From: an uncultured bacterium
Lineage (GTDB): Bacteria; Verrucomicrobiota; Lentisphaeria; Victivallales; UBA1829
NCBI GenBank assembly: GCA_900549415.1
Contig: URNX01000001.1
Location: 131,130-195,129 of the forward strand
Length of the DNA: 64,000 nt
Direction: 5' to 3'
Made by a program: the position numbers and the translations under genes. The notes beneath the pieces were generated by a model. It ran no database searches. It had not been told where the DNA came from and saw nothing but the letters and a program-made list of their open reading frames with translations. Of the stretch, positions 44,795 through 53,251 are shown piece by piece. The first letter of the stretch is position 1. Every line of letters starts with the position of its first letter.

Positions 44795-45691
44795 TTACTT
44801 GGCAAGAGCGAGGATAATAACGCCGAGAAGAATGAAAAGCAGAGCCAGAGCCTTGCGCTTGATGTTCGTGTCATGAAACAGCCAAACTCCAAAACCGAAC
44901 GTTACAATGCAGTTGCAGCGGCGGACTAAGGATAAAATCGAAATGTGGATGTCCGGCATGCTTACTGCATAAAAATAAAGAAAATCGGCGGCGATTAACA
45001 GAATCCCCGTTGCTGGAATCGTCCAGCGCCACTGAAATTTGTGCTGTTGCTTGAAAAACAAACTCCGGATCAGATACGCAAGACCAAGGATGAACACCAG
45101 GTCGATAGAAAACCACAGCTGCACGGTGTCACGCGGAATATGCACGGAATTCAAAAGATATTTGTCGTAAAGCGCCGAAGCTGCACCAAGAAGCGTGCCG
45201 AGAAGAATCAGATGGACACTGCGGGAGCGGCGGAACGAAAAGCCTTCCAGCTTGCCGAGAACGGAGAAAAAGTAATAACCGCCAAAGATCAAAACCATGC
45301 CGACCGCTTGCCAGAGGGTCGGAACTTCATGAAACAGAATGAGTCCGCCGATGAACGTCCAGAGCGGAGAGCTCGCCCGGATCGGCGCGGCAAGTGAGAT
45401 CGGGAGGTCACGCATCGCATAATAGACACAGGTCCAGCTGGACCCGACCAGAAAAGATTTGACAAGAAGCAGCAGCCATATGCGCGGCGTACAGCGGATC
45501 GCAGATGAGAAATCTCCGAAAAGTGCCGTGCCGGCAACAAAAAAGAGCGAACCGGTCAGGGTGGCAAAGAAAAGGACCGGCATGACGGAATTGTCGCGCA
45601 CGGCATGTTTCTTGCAGATGTCATAGAAGCCGAGCCCCAGCGCGGAACCGAGAATCGGCAGGAACCATTGCGGAATGGATAAGGTCAGCAT
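44795..45691 (-). CDS. EamA/DMT-family transporter
   Basis: A 298-residue, roughly ten-helix membrane protein of the drug/metabolite superfamily (LGFYDICKKHAV near the N-terminus, SSPLWTFIGGLILFHEVPTLWQAVGMVLIF in the first repeat end, LFHDTNIKRKALALLFILLGVIIL at the C-terminus). Substrate unknown. No Shine-Dalgarno-like sequence is visible upstream: the ATG comes 12 nt after a strong terminator hairpin, so expression may depend on readthrough or a hidden promoter. Confidence 0.82.
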   Translation of the reverse strand: MLTLSIPQWFLPILGSALGLGFYDICKKHAVRDNSVMPVLFFATLTGSLFFVAGTALFGDFSSAIRCTPRIWLLLLVKSFLVGSSWTCVYYAMRDLPISLAAPIRASSPLWTFIGGLILFHEVPTLWQAVGMVLIFGGYYFFSVLGKLEGFSFRRSRSVHLILLGTLLGAASALYDKYLLNSVHIPRDTVQLWFSIDLVFILGLAYLIRSLFFKQQHKFQWRWTIPATGILLIAADFLYFYAVSMPDIHISILSLVRRCNCIVTFGFGVWLFHDTNIKRKALALLFILLGVIILALAK

Positions 45692-45703
45692 AAAAAAGAA
45701 AAG

Positions 45704-45728
45704 CGGCTCCGCCGGGGGAGCGGAGCCG
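45704..45728 (-). terminator. Terminator of the MscS-like channel gene
   Basis: A perfect 9-bp stem CGGCTCCGC (45704-45712) with GCGGAGCCG (45720-45728), a 7-nt loop, followed on the minus strand by CTTTTCTTTTTT. Confidence 0.85.
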
Positions 45729-45748
45729 TCGGGTTAAACAATTCAGGT

Positions 45749-47239
45749 TCAGTCTTTCTTGTCGGACTTCTTTGTCCACTCTTCGAGTTTTTTTGCGGCG
45801 AATTCACGTCCGCCGAGTCCGAAGGCCAGAGCAACCGCAATGCAGATTGCGCCGAGAAGAAGCGTGAACGCGGTCTGAACGATCGGTCCGCCGATGTTCA
45901 TGTTGTGGATCGCAATCGCACCGGTGAAGATCAGGACGGCAACACGGACGATTGTAACAACGATGTCCGCGCATTTGCCCTTGATGGCGTCAGCGGCAAA
46001 GTTGGAGATCCAGATACCGATGAGCAGGACAATCACGCCGATGATGATGTTTCCGCCGAATTCCATGAAGGTGCGGAGCAGGCGCGAAAGTTCGAGGAAT
46101 CCGAGGATGTCGGATGCCGCAACCGCCGCCATGAAGATGATCGTCAGGAATGCGAGTTTACCGACGATGACGGACGGCAGGCTGGATTCCTTATCATCCT
46201 TTGCCGCAAAGCCGAGTTTCGCAATGAGCTGGTTGAAGCCGAAGTTCTCGAATACCTGCGTGACAAGTCCGGCAACAAAGCTGCCTGCGAGGAACGCAAC
46301 GAAGATCAGAAGCGCGGCTCCGAGGATGTCGCCCGTCGCATTCAGCAGCTTGTCGAAGAAGCCCGCAACCGAGTTGGAGAGCGAGTCGATCTTCAGCGCG
46401 GTGAGCGAGGAGATCAGAACCGGAATCGCAACCAGGACGTATGCGACAACGCCGATCATGGAGGAAAGCCCCTTGTCACCGAAGAGCTTCGAGACGCCGG
46501 CTTTTTCACCGAGCGCATCGACGCGGGAAATGACGATGAGTCCCGTAACAGCCTTGCGGACGACTTTCGCCGCGAGCAGGCCGACAAAGAGAATTGCCGC
46601 CGCCGCGATCAGATTCGGGATATAACCGAGAATCTTGGAGAACATCTGCTGAATCGGTTCCGTGATGCCCTTGATTTCCAGAACATTGAGGATCGAGGGC
46701 AGGAAGAAGAGCAGAACCACCCAGTAGAGGATGGATGCGACCGTTGCGCTGAGCGGCGTTTCGTTTTCTTTTTCATCGGTGAGTTTGGCGAAGCGCTCAT
46801 CGAAGCGGATCATCTGCAGGAACATGTTCGAGCCGTAGCGGAGCACGGTTGCGACAACCCAGGCGATGAAGGCGAGTGCGACAGCGCCGATGATTTTCGC
46901 TGCATACGAGGTCAGAGACGCGACGAACTCCTGAATCGGTTCCGCCGTCTGGGTCAGATTCAGGGTTGTCAGACAGCCGAGAATCGTGAGCAGCAGAATC
47001 AGATAGTAAACGAAGCGTCCGACGAATTTCGCCGTGGACTTTTCTTTCAGTTCGCTTCCCTGCGGGAGGCAGCGGTTGAGTTTTTGATCAACGCCGATTC
47101 TGTTGACCAGTTTTGCGACCTGGCTTGAGACGATGACTGCGATGAGCCATCCTACCAGCAGGACGAGGATTGCGCCGATGAGATTGAGGACATTGCTGTC
47201 GACAATCATCTGCCAGACGTTTTTGAAGAAATCTTCCAT
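45749..47239 (-). CDS. Mechanosensitive ion channel of the conserved-TM-helix type
   Basis: A 496-residue membrane protein with repeated glycine-rich helices (NLIGAILVLLVGWLIAVIVS, NLIAAAAILFVGLLAAKVV, NIIIGVIVLLIGIWISNFA), the TM_helix repeats found next to MscS pores, and an ending GLGGREFAAKKLEEW as in related small mechanosensitive channels. It lacks the usual long cytoplasmic MscS beta cage. Probable job: release of solutes at hypo-osmotic shock. AAGGAG precedes the ATG; an antiporter gene lies upstream in the same direction. Confidence 0.8.
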   Translation of the reverse strand: MEDFFKNVWQMIVDSNVLNLIGAILVLLVGWLIAVIVSSQVAKLVNRIGVDQKLNRCLPQGSELKEKSTAKFVGRFVYYLILLLTILGCLTTLNLTQTAEPIQEFVASLTSYAAKIIGAVALAFIAWVVATVLRYGSNMFLQMIRFDERFAKLTDEKENETPLSATVASILYWVVLLFFLPSILNVLEIKGITEPIQQMFSKILGYIPNLIAAAAILFVGLLAAKVVRKAVTGLIVISRVDALGEKAGVSKLFGDKGLSSMIGVVAYVLVAIPVLISSLTALKIDSLSNSVAGFFDKLLNATGDILGAALLIFVAFLAGSFVAGLVTQVFENFGFNQLIAKLGFAAKDDKESSLPSVIVGKLAFLTIIFMAAVAASDILGFLELSRLLRTFMEFGGNIIIGVIVLLIGIWISNFAADAIKGKCADIVVTIVRVAVLIFTGAIAIHNMNIGGPIVQTAFTLLLGAICIAVALAFGLGGREFAAKKLEEWTKKSDKKD

Positions 47240-47280
47240 TTTTCTTCTCCTTCAGTTTTATTGGTTGTTGTATTTGCAAG

Positions 47281-47308
47281 CCGGACGGAGAAGGGGGGAT
47301 CCGTCCGG
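47281..47308 (-). terminator. GC-rich hairpin between antiporter and channel genes
   Basis: CCGGACGGA (47281-47289) is exactly complementary to TCCGTCCGG (47300-47308). There is no T-run on either side, so it may be an attenuator or RNA-processing site that lowers channel expression relative to the antiporter. Confidence 0.45.
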
Positions 47309-47319
47309 AGATGCCCTGT

Positions 47320-49236
47320 TCAAGATTCTGTGGCGACTCCGAGGAAGTTTCCGGTTTTGTCGAGCACTTCCGGTTTTCCGAGAATCATCAGCGAATCATT
47401 GGGTTCGAGTTTCGTTTCTCCGTGGGGGACCACATACTTTTCACCGCGGCGGATCAGCAGAACGAGAGCTCCGGCGGGCAGTCCGAGCGTTTTGAGGTTT
47501 TTGCCGACGATGTTGTCCGCGTTCGGCAGAATCTCGTATTCGCGCATTTCGTCTTCCATGTTTCCGGTGTTTTCAAATTCCAGCGGAACGCGCGGATGAA
47601 CCTTCAGCGGCAAATCCAGTTTCAGTTTTTTCGCGGCCGGCATGATGGTCATGCCCTGGAGAATCACCGAGGTCAGAACGATGAAGAAGACGATGTGGAA
47701 CATCATTTCGCATCCCGGAAGTTTGTGAATCAACGGGAATGTGGCGAGCATGACGGGAGCTCCGCCGCGCAGTCCGACCCATGAAACAAGCATTCGTTCA
47801 TTCCAGTTGAATTTGCTTCCGAGCATACAGAGCAGAACCGAGAGCGGGCGGGCGACGAGCATCAGAGCGGCGGCAATGCAGAGTCCGATCCACCAGTTCT
47901 TGAGAAGCAGTTTCGGGTCTGCAAGCAAGCCGAGCATTGTGAAAAGAATCACCTGCATCAGCCACGCCATGCCGTCGTGAAAACGTCCGAGTCCGTTGTG
48001 ATAGATGAATTTGTCGTTGCCCATGACGAGCCCGGTTACATAGACCGCCATGAAACCGTTTCCGCCGAATCGTTCTGTGAATCCGAAGGAAAACAGCGTG
48101 ACGGCGATTCCGAGAACGTAATAGAGACCGTCGTAGTCAAGGTTGATTTTATTGAAGAGCCAGACTGCGATTTTTCCCCATGCGATGCCGAGGATTACGC
48201 CGAGCGTCATTTTTGCGATGAAACTCAAAAAGATGTCTTTGAAAATTCCGATGTCAAGACCGCTGCTTCCGGGAGTCTCCATGCTGTGGAGCGCAAGCGG
48301 AACAAGGGTAATTGTGAGGAAGGCCGCCATCGGGTCGTTGCTTCCGGATTCAAATTCAAGCAGCGACTGAAGATCTCCTTTGAGGCTGACGCTTTTTGAG
48401 CGGAGAATGGAGAATACCGCGGCGGCGTCCGTTGAGGAGATAATGGCACCGAGCAGCAGGCACCAGAGGAAGGTCAGGTTCTTGTCCGGCAGCTGCCAGC
48501 GGAAAAAGTAAAAGGCGATGATGCCGAGAAAGAATGCAGTCATAAATACTCCGAGGCTGGAAAGGATGCCGCCAGTCTTGACCACATTTTTAATGGAGGA
48601 CCATTTTGTGTCGAATCCTCCGGAGAAGAGGATAAACGCCATGGCAATTGTTCCGATGACATTTGCCAGATTCGGATCATCGAAAGGCACTTCATGAAAG
48701 CCTTTGGGTCCCGCGAGCATTCCGATTGCAAGGAAGACTACAAGGACCGGCATGTTGATTTTGGAAGAGAGCTTTGTCGAACACGCGCATATCAGAACGA
48801 GAACGGCAAAGGTCATAAGCACGGTGCTGATGGAGGATACATCGCTGAAAAAATTCATTTGAATTCCTGTTTTGCTGGGTGAAACTGTTGTTTGAGCGGA
48901 GGGTTGAGCCGGGGACTGTTCCGGTCCCGCCCGTTTTGTTTCCAGCGGAGTTCCTTCGATCTGTGCTGCGGAGTGTTCCGGTTCAGGGTGAAGTCCGGCA
49001 TTCTCGGCTTTTGCGGTGGTCTTGCCGGATTCGGGCGCGGACGGAAGTTCGCTGACCGGTGCGGCAACTGTCTGGCGGGAAGATGCCGTTGAAGGCAGAA
49101 CCTTCGGCGAGTCGGGCTTTGCCGTTTTGGAAATAGTTTCTCCGGAATCCGGCTGAACGGGCGTGGCAACAGTATTGCTTCCCGCAATCGCCAGCAGGGA
49201 TAGAATGCAGATAAGAAGTGCAAGAGTTTTTTTCAT
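47320..49236 (-). CDS. NhaP2/CvrA-like potassium (or sodium)/proton antiporter with long N-terminal extension
   Basis: A 638-residue CPA1-type antiporter. The transport domain (about residues 130-510) has LSSKINMPVLVVFLAIGMLAGPKG, GAIISSTDAAAVFSILRS and LEFESGSNDPMAAFL, as in NhaP2. A TrkA-C-like domain follows (about 545-630, LPNADNIVGKNLKTLGLPAGALVLLIRRGEKY). Unusually, a signal peptide (MKKTLALLICILSLLAIAGS) and a Ser/Pro/Thr-rich stretch to about residue 120 precede the first helix. I take the ATG at 49236; a TTG at 49239 is in frame. With Trk and the channel downstream it points to active K+ and turgor control. Confidence 0.85.
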   Translation of the reverse strand: MKKTLALLICILSLLAIAGSNTVATPVQPDSGETISKTAKPDSPKVLPSTASSRQTVAAPVSELPSAPESGKTTAKAENAGLHPEPEHSAAQIEGTPLETKRAGPEQSPAQPSAQTTVSPSKTGIQMNFFSDVSSISTVLMTFAVLVLICACSTKLSSKINMPVLVVFLAIGMLAGPKGFHEVPFDDPNLANVIGTIAMAFILFSGGFDTKWSSIKNVVKTGGILSSLGVFMTAFFLGIIAFYFFRWQLPDKNLTFLWCLLLGAIISSTDAAAVFSILRSKSVSLKGDLQSLLEFESGSNDPMAAFLTITLVPLALHSMETPGSSGLDIGIFKDIFLSFIAKMTLGVILGIAWGKIAVWLFNKINLDYDGLYYVLGIAVTLFSFGFTERFGGNGFMAVYVTGLVMGNDKFIYHNGLGRFHDGMAWLMQVILFTMLGLLADPKLLLKNWWIGLCIAAALMLVARPLSVLLCMLGSKFNWNERMLVSWVGLRGGAPVMLATFPLIHKLPGCEMMFHIVFFIVLTSVILQGMTIMPAAKKLKLDLPLKVHPRVPLEFENTGNMEDEMREYEILPNADNIVGKNLKTLGLPAGALVLLIRRGEKYVVPHGETKLEPNDSLMILGKPEVLDKTGNFLGVATES

Positions 49237-49377
49237 CAAATGACATCGCTCCTGTGTGTATGCGGTACTGTATCATCAAAACGTAAAAAATCAACGAAAA
49301 AAACAGAGAAATACACAGGAATTTTGGTGTAAAAAGCCGGTTCTGGAAATTTTTTCGGATTTTTTGCAAAAACGCAT

Positions 49378-49405
49378 TTGCAATTTTCGTGAAGCGCATT
49401 ATATT
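49378..49405 (+). promoter_or_regulatory. Promoter of tRNA-Met
   Basis: TTGCAA (49378-49383), a 16-nt spacer and TATATT (49400-49405), 20 nt before the tRNA. Confidence 0.7.
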
Positions 49406-49424
49406 AAGCACCATCAAGAACGAT

Positions 49425-49499
49425 GGCTGCTTAGCTCAGCGGTAGAGCACTGGAATCATAATCCATTGGTCGCTGGTTCAATCCCGGCAGCAGCCACCA
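49425..49499 (+). tRNA. tRNA with CAT anticodon (elongator Met, or Ile2)
   Basis: A 75-nt cloverleaf with encoded CCA. The acceptor GGCTGCT/AGCAGCC is fully paired, the D arm is GCTC/GAGC, the anticodon loop is ATCATAA and the T arm is GCTGG/CCGGC. It lacks the initiator marks (1-72 mismatch, GGG/CCC anticodon stem). The variable and T-arm region TTGGTCGCTGGTTCAA resembles tRNA-Ile2, so a lysidine-modified tRNA-Ile(CAU) is a real alternative to tRNA-Met. Confidence 0.92.
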
Positions 49500-49510
49500 C
49501 TTAAATTTTC

Positions 49511-49537
49511 ACCTCGTATCTGCGAGGTTTTTTTTAT
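49511..49537 (+). terminator. Terminator of the tRNA-Met unit
   Basis: ACCTCG (49511-49516) pairs with CGAGGT (49523-49528), followed by an unbroken T-run. Confidence 0.85.
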
Positions 49538-49625
49538 TATCTGCACGCTCCCTGCGTTCAACTCTGTTTTTCGGATGATTTTGTCAGGGGGATTCCCTTT
49601 TCCCTGTTACTGAAAGCCTGAACCG

Positions 49626-51794
49626 TCATTGCCGAAGAAGGCTGTGACGGTCGTTTAACATAAATTTCTCATACCGGATTTCGCGGTCGGGACCAATGGG
49701 AAAACACTTCTGCAAAACGCCGGTCCGATAAAGCTCCAGACGCTCTCCGTCTGCTCCGTTCCGGAATTGCAGAACAATCCCCGTCCACGGTGGATTCAGG
49801 ATGAGCGAAAAACCGTCAGGGTCCTTGCGGTATTTCACAAAAGCGGAGGGCTGATTCTTCTCCATCGGCAACCCCAGCATCAGCGCGCGTTTTCTGGCAC
49901 GGTACGCATAAACGGTGTTCAGGCGAACCGGAGCGGGAAACTGCAGACTGCGGGTGTCGGTCATGTTCAGAAACGGGAATGCGCCTCCGCAGGATTCCCG
50001 GCGGAGAGAATCGCAATACAATTCAGAAACGGTTGCCGCTCCCTGTATGCGCAGAAGGGCGGCTGCATCGCGCGCCGCATCGTAGTCCGGCATATTGATC
50101 ACCAGCGAATGTCCGCCTGACGGTGAAGTGAAAAGCAGCATCGGGCGCACTCCGCCTCCGCAACGGATGATGAGCTCATCCGGGCGCATTCGCGGAAACA
50201 GCAGAAAAATTCCGGCCAGAAGAGCGAGTCCAATCAGCGCTGCAAGTTCAACCTTCGGTTTCCGGTTCAGCAGGAGAAGTGCGAACAGAATCAGAAACAG
50301 CAGCGCCGCCCACCCTGGAGTCGTCTGAGTGTAAAAATATCCAGTCTCCGCAAAAAACGCGGGGATGCCGCGCAGCAGATCCAGCAGAGGGCTCATTGCA
50401 GCACCAATCAGGGAGAGCGCACCGGGAATCCAGCTTGCACAGAGTCCAACTGCAAACAGAGCAAAGCAAAGCCAAGCGACCGGACTTACCAGAAGATAGC
50501 TGAAGACCGCCCACGGCGTGAACAATCCCTGGTGACACATCGAAACCGCAAAACTTGCCAGATATGCGGCAAATGAAGCTCCGGCGCTGAATATCAGAAA
50601 ATTGACTGTGCGGGTATACAGCCATCCCGGAGAATGAAGACGGAAGCGCCACGGAGCCCGGACAAAACTGGATATGTGTTTCAAATAAGGTCCGCATAAA
50701 ATCAGAAACATCACACAGAGAAACGAATACTGAAAACCGAGATCCAGCGGCGCATACGGATTTCCGATCATCAGAAGAACTGCTGCAAATGCCAGCGTGT
50801 TCATCGGACGCGTCCGGTAATGAAACGCCTTCAGCAAAGCGAACACGGCGAACATCACATACGCACGGAACGCGGGCCCCTGCATTCCGGTCGAAAGTGC
50901 GTAAATCAGCACCGGCGGCAGGACAAGCAGCCAGCGCGCGGTAAACGGAAACGGACGCAGAATCGCCATGAGAACCATCGCAAAAAGCGCAATATGAAGT
51001 CCGCTTACGCAAAGGACATGGATCGTTCCGCTCCTCAGAAAATCTGTCCGGATATCCGCGCTAACGCCCTGTTTCATTCCGAACAGAAGCGCCGCGGCAA
51101 CCGCCCGGTTCTCCTCTCTCAGCTTCGCTCCGAGGCTTTCCAGAATAATTCCGCGCACATCGTAAATCCGGCGCAAAAACGAGTTGCCACGCTGAAGAAC
51201 CGTCAGTTCGCGAACCTCAAAGACGCGCTTCACTCCCTTCGTCCGGGCGTACGCGGAAAAATCGAACACTCCGGGAGCAGCGGGAGGCGAAAGCGGTTCC
51301 AGCATTCCGGAAACATGGAGCGTGTCGCCATAACCGGGCGAAACATTCAGGAAAGACGGAATCCGCAGGAATACGGTTCCGGAAAGCGGACGCCATATAT
51401 CGGTCTGCGTGTAACGAAACGCCTCGACCTCGGCCAGCACATTTCCGGGAGCGTTCGGCATCCACGAAGGCAAACCGCCGCAAAGGGAGGAATCCACCGC
51501 TTTCACGCGCAGTTCCGCTCCGGTGCGGCGAGCGGGCAAATCCGTGCGTGGATCGTGAAACAGAAGCAGGGAAGAGAGCACCAGCAGAGTCGGCAGAACC
51601 CAAACCCGCAGACATCTTGCGCTTCCGAGGAGCCGCCATGCCGCAAGCGTCAGCGGCAGCGGAGCCAGGAAGAAACAGTCGGAGGCTTCCGGCAGGAGAA
51701 ACGGAAGAATATCCGCATTCAGAATCGCGATTACCGCCACCACGCACGGAAACGAATCGGCAAAGCGTCCGCATGCGGTGCGCGGCGGATTCAT
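49626..51794 (-). CDS. comEC: ComEC/Rec2-family DNA-uptake channel
   Basis: A 722-residue multi-helix membrane protein. The competence domain signature is SGTIHVLCVSGLHIALFAM (about residue 260), with LLFGMKQGVSADIRTDFLRSG before it; an OB-like N-terminal domain (about 60-200) follows the first helices. ComEC carries single-stranded DNA across the inner membrane in natural transformation. The C-terminal part (after about 530) does not show the HxHxDH metal site of the beta-lactamase-like domain of many ComEC proteins and looks degenerate. Its ATG overlaps the kinase stop by 4 nt. Confidence 0.85.
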   Translation of the reverse strand: MNPPRTACGRFADSFPCVVAVIAILNADILPFLLPEASDCFFLAPLPLTLAAWRLLGSARCLRVWVLPTLLVLSSLLLFHDPRTDLPARRTGAELRVKAVDSSLCGGLPSWMPNAPGNVLAEVEAFRYTQTDIWRPLSGTVFLRIPSFLNVSPGYGDTLHVSGMLEPLSPPAAPGVFDFSAYARTKGVKRVFEVRELTVLQRGNSFLRRIYDVRGIILESLGAKLREENRAVAAALLFGMKQGVSADIRTDFLRSGTIHVLCVSGLHIALFAMVLMAILRPFPFTARWLLVLPPVLIYALSTGMQGPAFRAYVMFAVFALLKAFHYRTRPMNTLAFAAVLLMIGNPYAPLDLGFQYSFLCVMFLILCGPYLKHISSFVRAPWRFRLHSPGWLYTRTVNFLIFSAGASFAAYLASFAVSMCHQGLFTPWAVFSYLLVSPVAWLCFALFAVGLCASWIPGALSLIGAAMSPLLDLLRGIPAFFAETGYFYTQTTPGWAALLFLILFALLLLNRKPKVELAALIGLALLAGIFLLFPRMRPDELIIRCGGGVRPMLLFTSPSGGHSLVINMPDYDAARDAAALLRIQGAATVSELYCDSLRRESCGGAFPFLNMTDTRSLQFPAPVRLNTVYAYRARKRALMLGLPMEKNQPSAFVKYRKDPDGFSLILNPPWTGIVLQFRNGADGERLELYRTGVLQKCFPIGPDREIRYEKFMLNDRHSLLRQ

Positions 51795-52585
51795 CGGGCT
51801 TTCCGTTCCAGTTCATCACGAATCGCTTCCGGGACAAACGGAAACGGTCCCGAATAGGATTCCGCGGCTTTCCGGCAAAGGTCAAGGTCGGAAGGAACGC
51901 AGTCCGGGTGCGCCAGACGCAGAACGCGACGGCAGGATTCCGTCAGCCGGAACAGGTCTTCAAACATCTTCTTCCGGTCCGGCTTGCGAAGAACGAGTCC
52001 GCCATCCAGATCCCATGTTCCGGGATGCCCGTCCGGTGTCAGATAAATGTTGCTGAGCTTATAATCACCGTGCACGATGTTGTGATTGTGAATCCGGGAA
52101 AGCTGTTCCGCGGCCTTCTCCATAATGGTGTCAAGCGTGCGCAGAGGTTCGGAGGATTCCACAAGAAGCGCGTGCATATCGCGGACTTCGCTCCGCATTT
52201 CGTTGATGATGTATCCGCCGCAAAGACGCAAGCCGCGGCGGTGTTCCCCGACCGCGAGCACGGCGGGGGTGTCAATCTCAGCTTCCCGGAGCGCGCAAAT
52301 CGTTTCGGCTGCGCGGAAAGCGCGTGCGCGGCGGAAGAGATAACGGAATGTAAAGCCGACGCCCTTGTTGTTTGTCCGTTTCAGGAAGAAAGGCGGGAGA
52401 CCGTCCGCCGAACAGAGCGCTGCGGTGGTTGTTCTCGAATCTTTCAGTTTGGTTCCCGAAGCGAGAATGAAATCGAGGTTTTCGGGAAAGCAGGGCATCT
52501 GATCGGCGGGGAAATCCGGAGCAAGACGGAAGAACCATCCGTTCCGGGCAACGGTTCGCGAAAGTTCCTGACTGTTCCGTGGCAT
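51791..52585 (-). CDS. Lipopolysaccharide (Kdo/WaaP-type) kinase family protein
   Basis: A 264-residue small kinase. Visible: an AlaXxxLys-like FFLKRTNNKG, catalytic loop HGDYKLSNIYL and metal-binding WDLDGG (in place of DFG). This is the pattern of WaaP/KdkA kinases that phosphorylate lipid A core sugars, which suits a cell with lpxD. The ATG at 52585 lies 7 nt after AAAGGAG; an in-frame start at 52621 would ignore it. Translationally coupled to comEC, an odd pairing. Confidence 0.78.
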   Translation of the reverse strand: MPRNSQELSRTVARNGWFFRLAPDFPADQMPCFPENLDFILASGTKLKDSRTTTAALCSADGLPPFFLKRTNNKGVGFTFRYLFRRARAFRAAETICALREAEIDTPAVLAVGEHRRGLRLCGGYIINEMRSEVRDMHALLVESSEPLRTLDTIMEKAAEQLSRIHNHNIVHGDYKLSNIYLTPDGHPGTWDLDGGLVLRKPDRKKMFEDLFRLTESCRRVLRLAHPDCVPSDLDLCRKAAESYSGPFPFVPEAIRDELERKAR

Positions 52586-52668
52586 GTTGATTCTCCTTTG
52601 CAATGAAAGGTAATGTAGCACTGATTGAAGAGGAATGCAAAAAATGTTTTGATTTTTTCGGAAAGAGA

Positions 52669-52697
52669 TTGTATTTGCCGGATGAGACGTGTATATT
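52669..52697 (+). promoter_or_regulatory. Promoter of the Minf_1886-family gene
   Basis: TTGTAT (52669-52674), a 17-nt spacer and TATATT (52692-52697). Confidence 0.6.
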
Positions 52698-52721
52698 ATT
52701 TAATGTATGGGGAACCTTAAG

Positions 52722-53147
52722 ATGCCTGACGAAAATTTTACTGAAATTGTCGATAAAATCATGCAGAACGATATCCGGTACCGCGCCGGCGCGTATGAAT
52801 TTGTCAACGAGGCTGTCTCCTACACCATCCGCAGACTTCAGCGGGAAAAGAAATCGAAACGTGAACGCCATGTCTCCGGCGAGGAACTCATCCGCGGGCT
52901 TGCGGAATTCGCGGAAGAACAGTTCGGGCCGCTCGCCTGGAACGTGCTCGAAGACTGGGGACTCGTCAGCGGGTCGGCGGTCGGCGACGTCGTCTTCAAT
53001 ATGATTCATGAAGGACTGCTCACCGCGGGAGAAAACGATTCACGCGAGGACTTCAACCGCTTCCCAAATCTCAAACGTCTGCTCCGCCGCTACCCGAAGC
53101 CGTCGGCAAAGCAGCCGGACGGAGGTTCAGCCCCGGTCATCATTTAA
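52722..53147 (+). CDS. Minf_1886 family protein
   Basis: A 141-residue protein with IVDKIMQNDIRYRAGAYEFV, RHVSGEELIRGLAEFAEEQFGP and SAVGDVVFNMIHEGLLTAGENDSREDF, the conserved blocks of the Minf_1886 family found across PVC and other phyla. Function unknown; no catalytic motif. I start at the ATG at 52722 because GGGGA lies 8 nt before it; the ATG at 52707 sits on the transcript start. Confidence 0.85.
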   Translation: MPDENFTEIVDKIMQNDIRYRAGAYEFVNEAVSYTIRRLQREKKSKRERHVSGEELIRGLAEFAEEQFGPLAWNVLEDWGLVSGSAVGDVVFNMIHEGLLTAGENDSREDFNRFPNLKRLLRRYPKPSAKQPDGGSAPVII

Positions 53148-53175
53148 AAAAATCAGGGATTCTTTGCAAATCCAT

Positions 53176-53203
53176 TTGATTTTACCGTTTTATGGGCTAA
53201 ACT
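53176..53203 (+). promoter_or_regulatory. Promoter of the LysM lipoprotein
   Basis: TTGATT (53176-53181), a 16-nt spacer and TAAACT (53198-53203), 49 nt before the ATG. Confidence 0.55.
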
Positions 53204-53251
53204 ATTAGAGTATGCAAAAACAAAAAAGACCATAATGGAGGTTTTACAGAC

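Noticed and set aside
49425..49499. Initiator tRNA-fMet
   Set aside because: The 1-72 pair is intact and the anticodon stem lacks the three G-C pairs of initiators.
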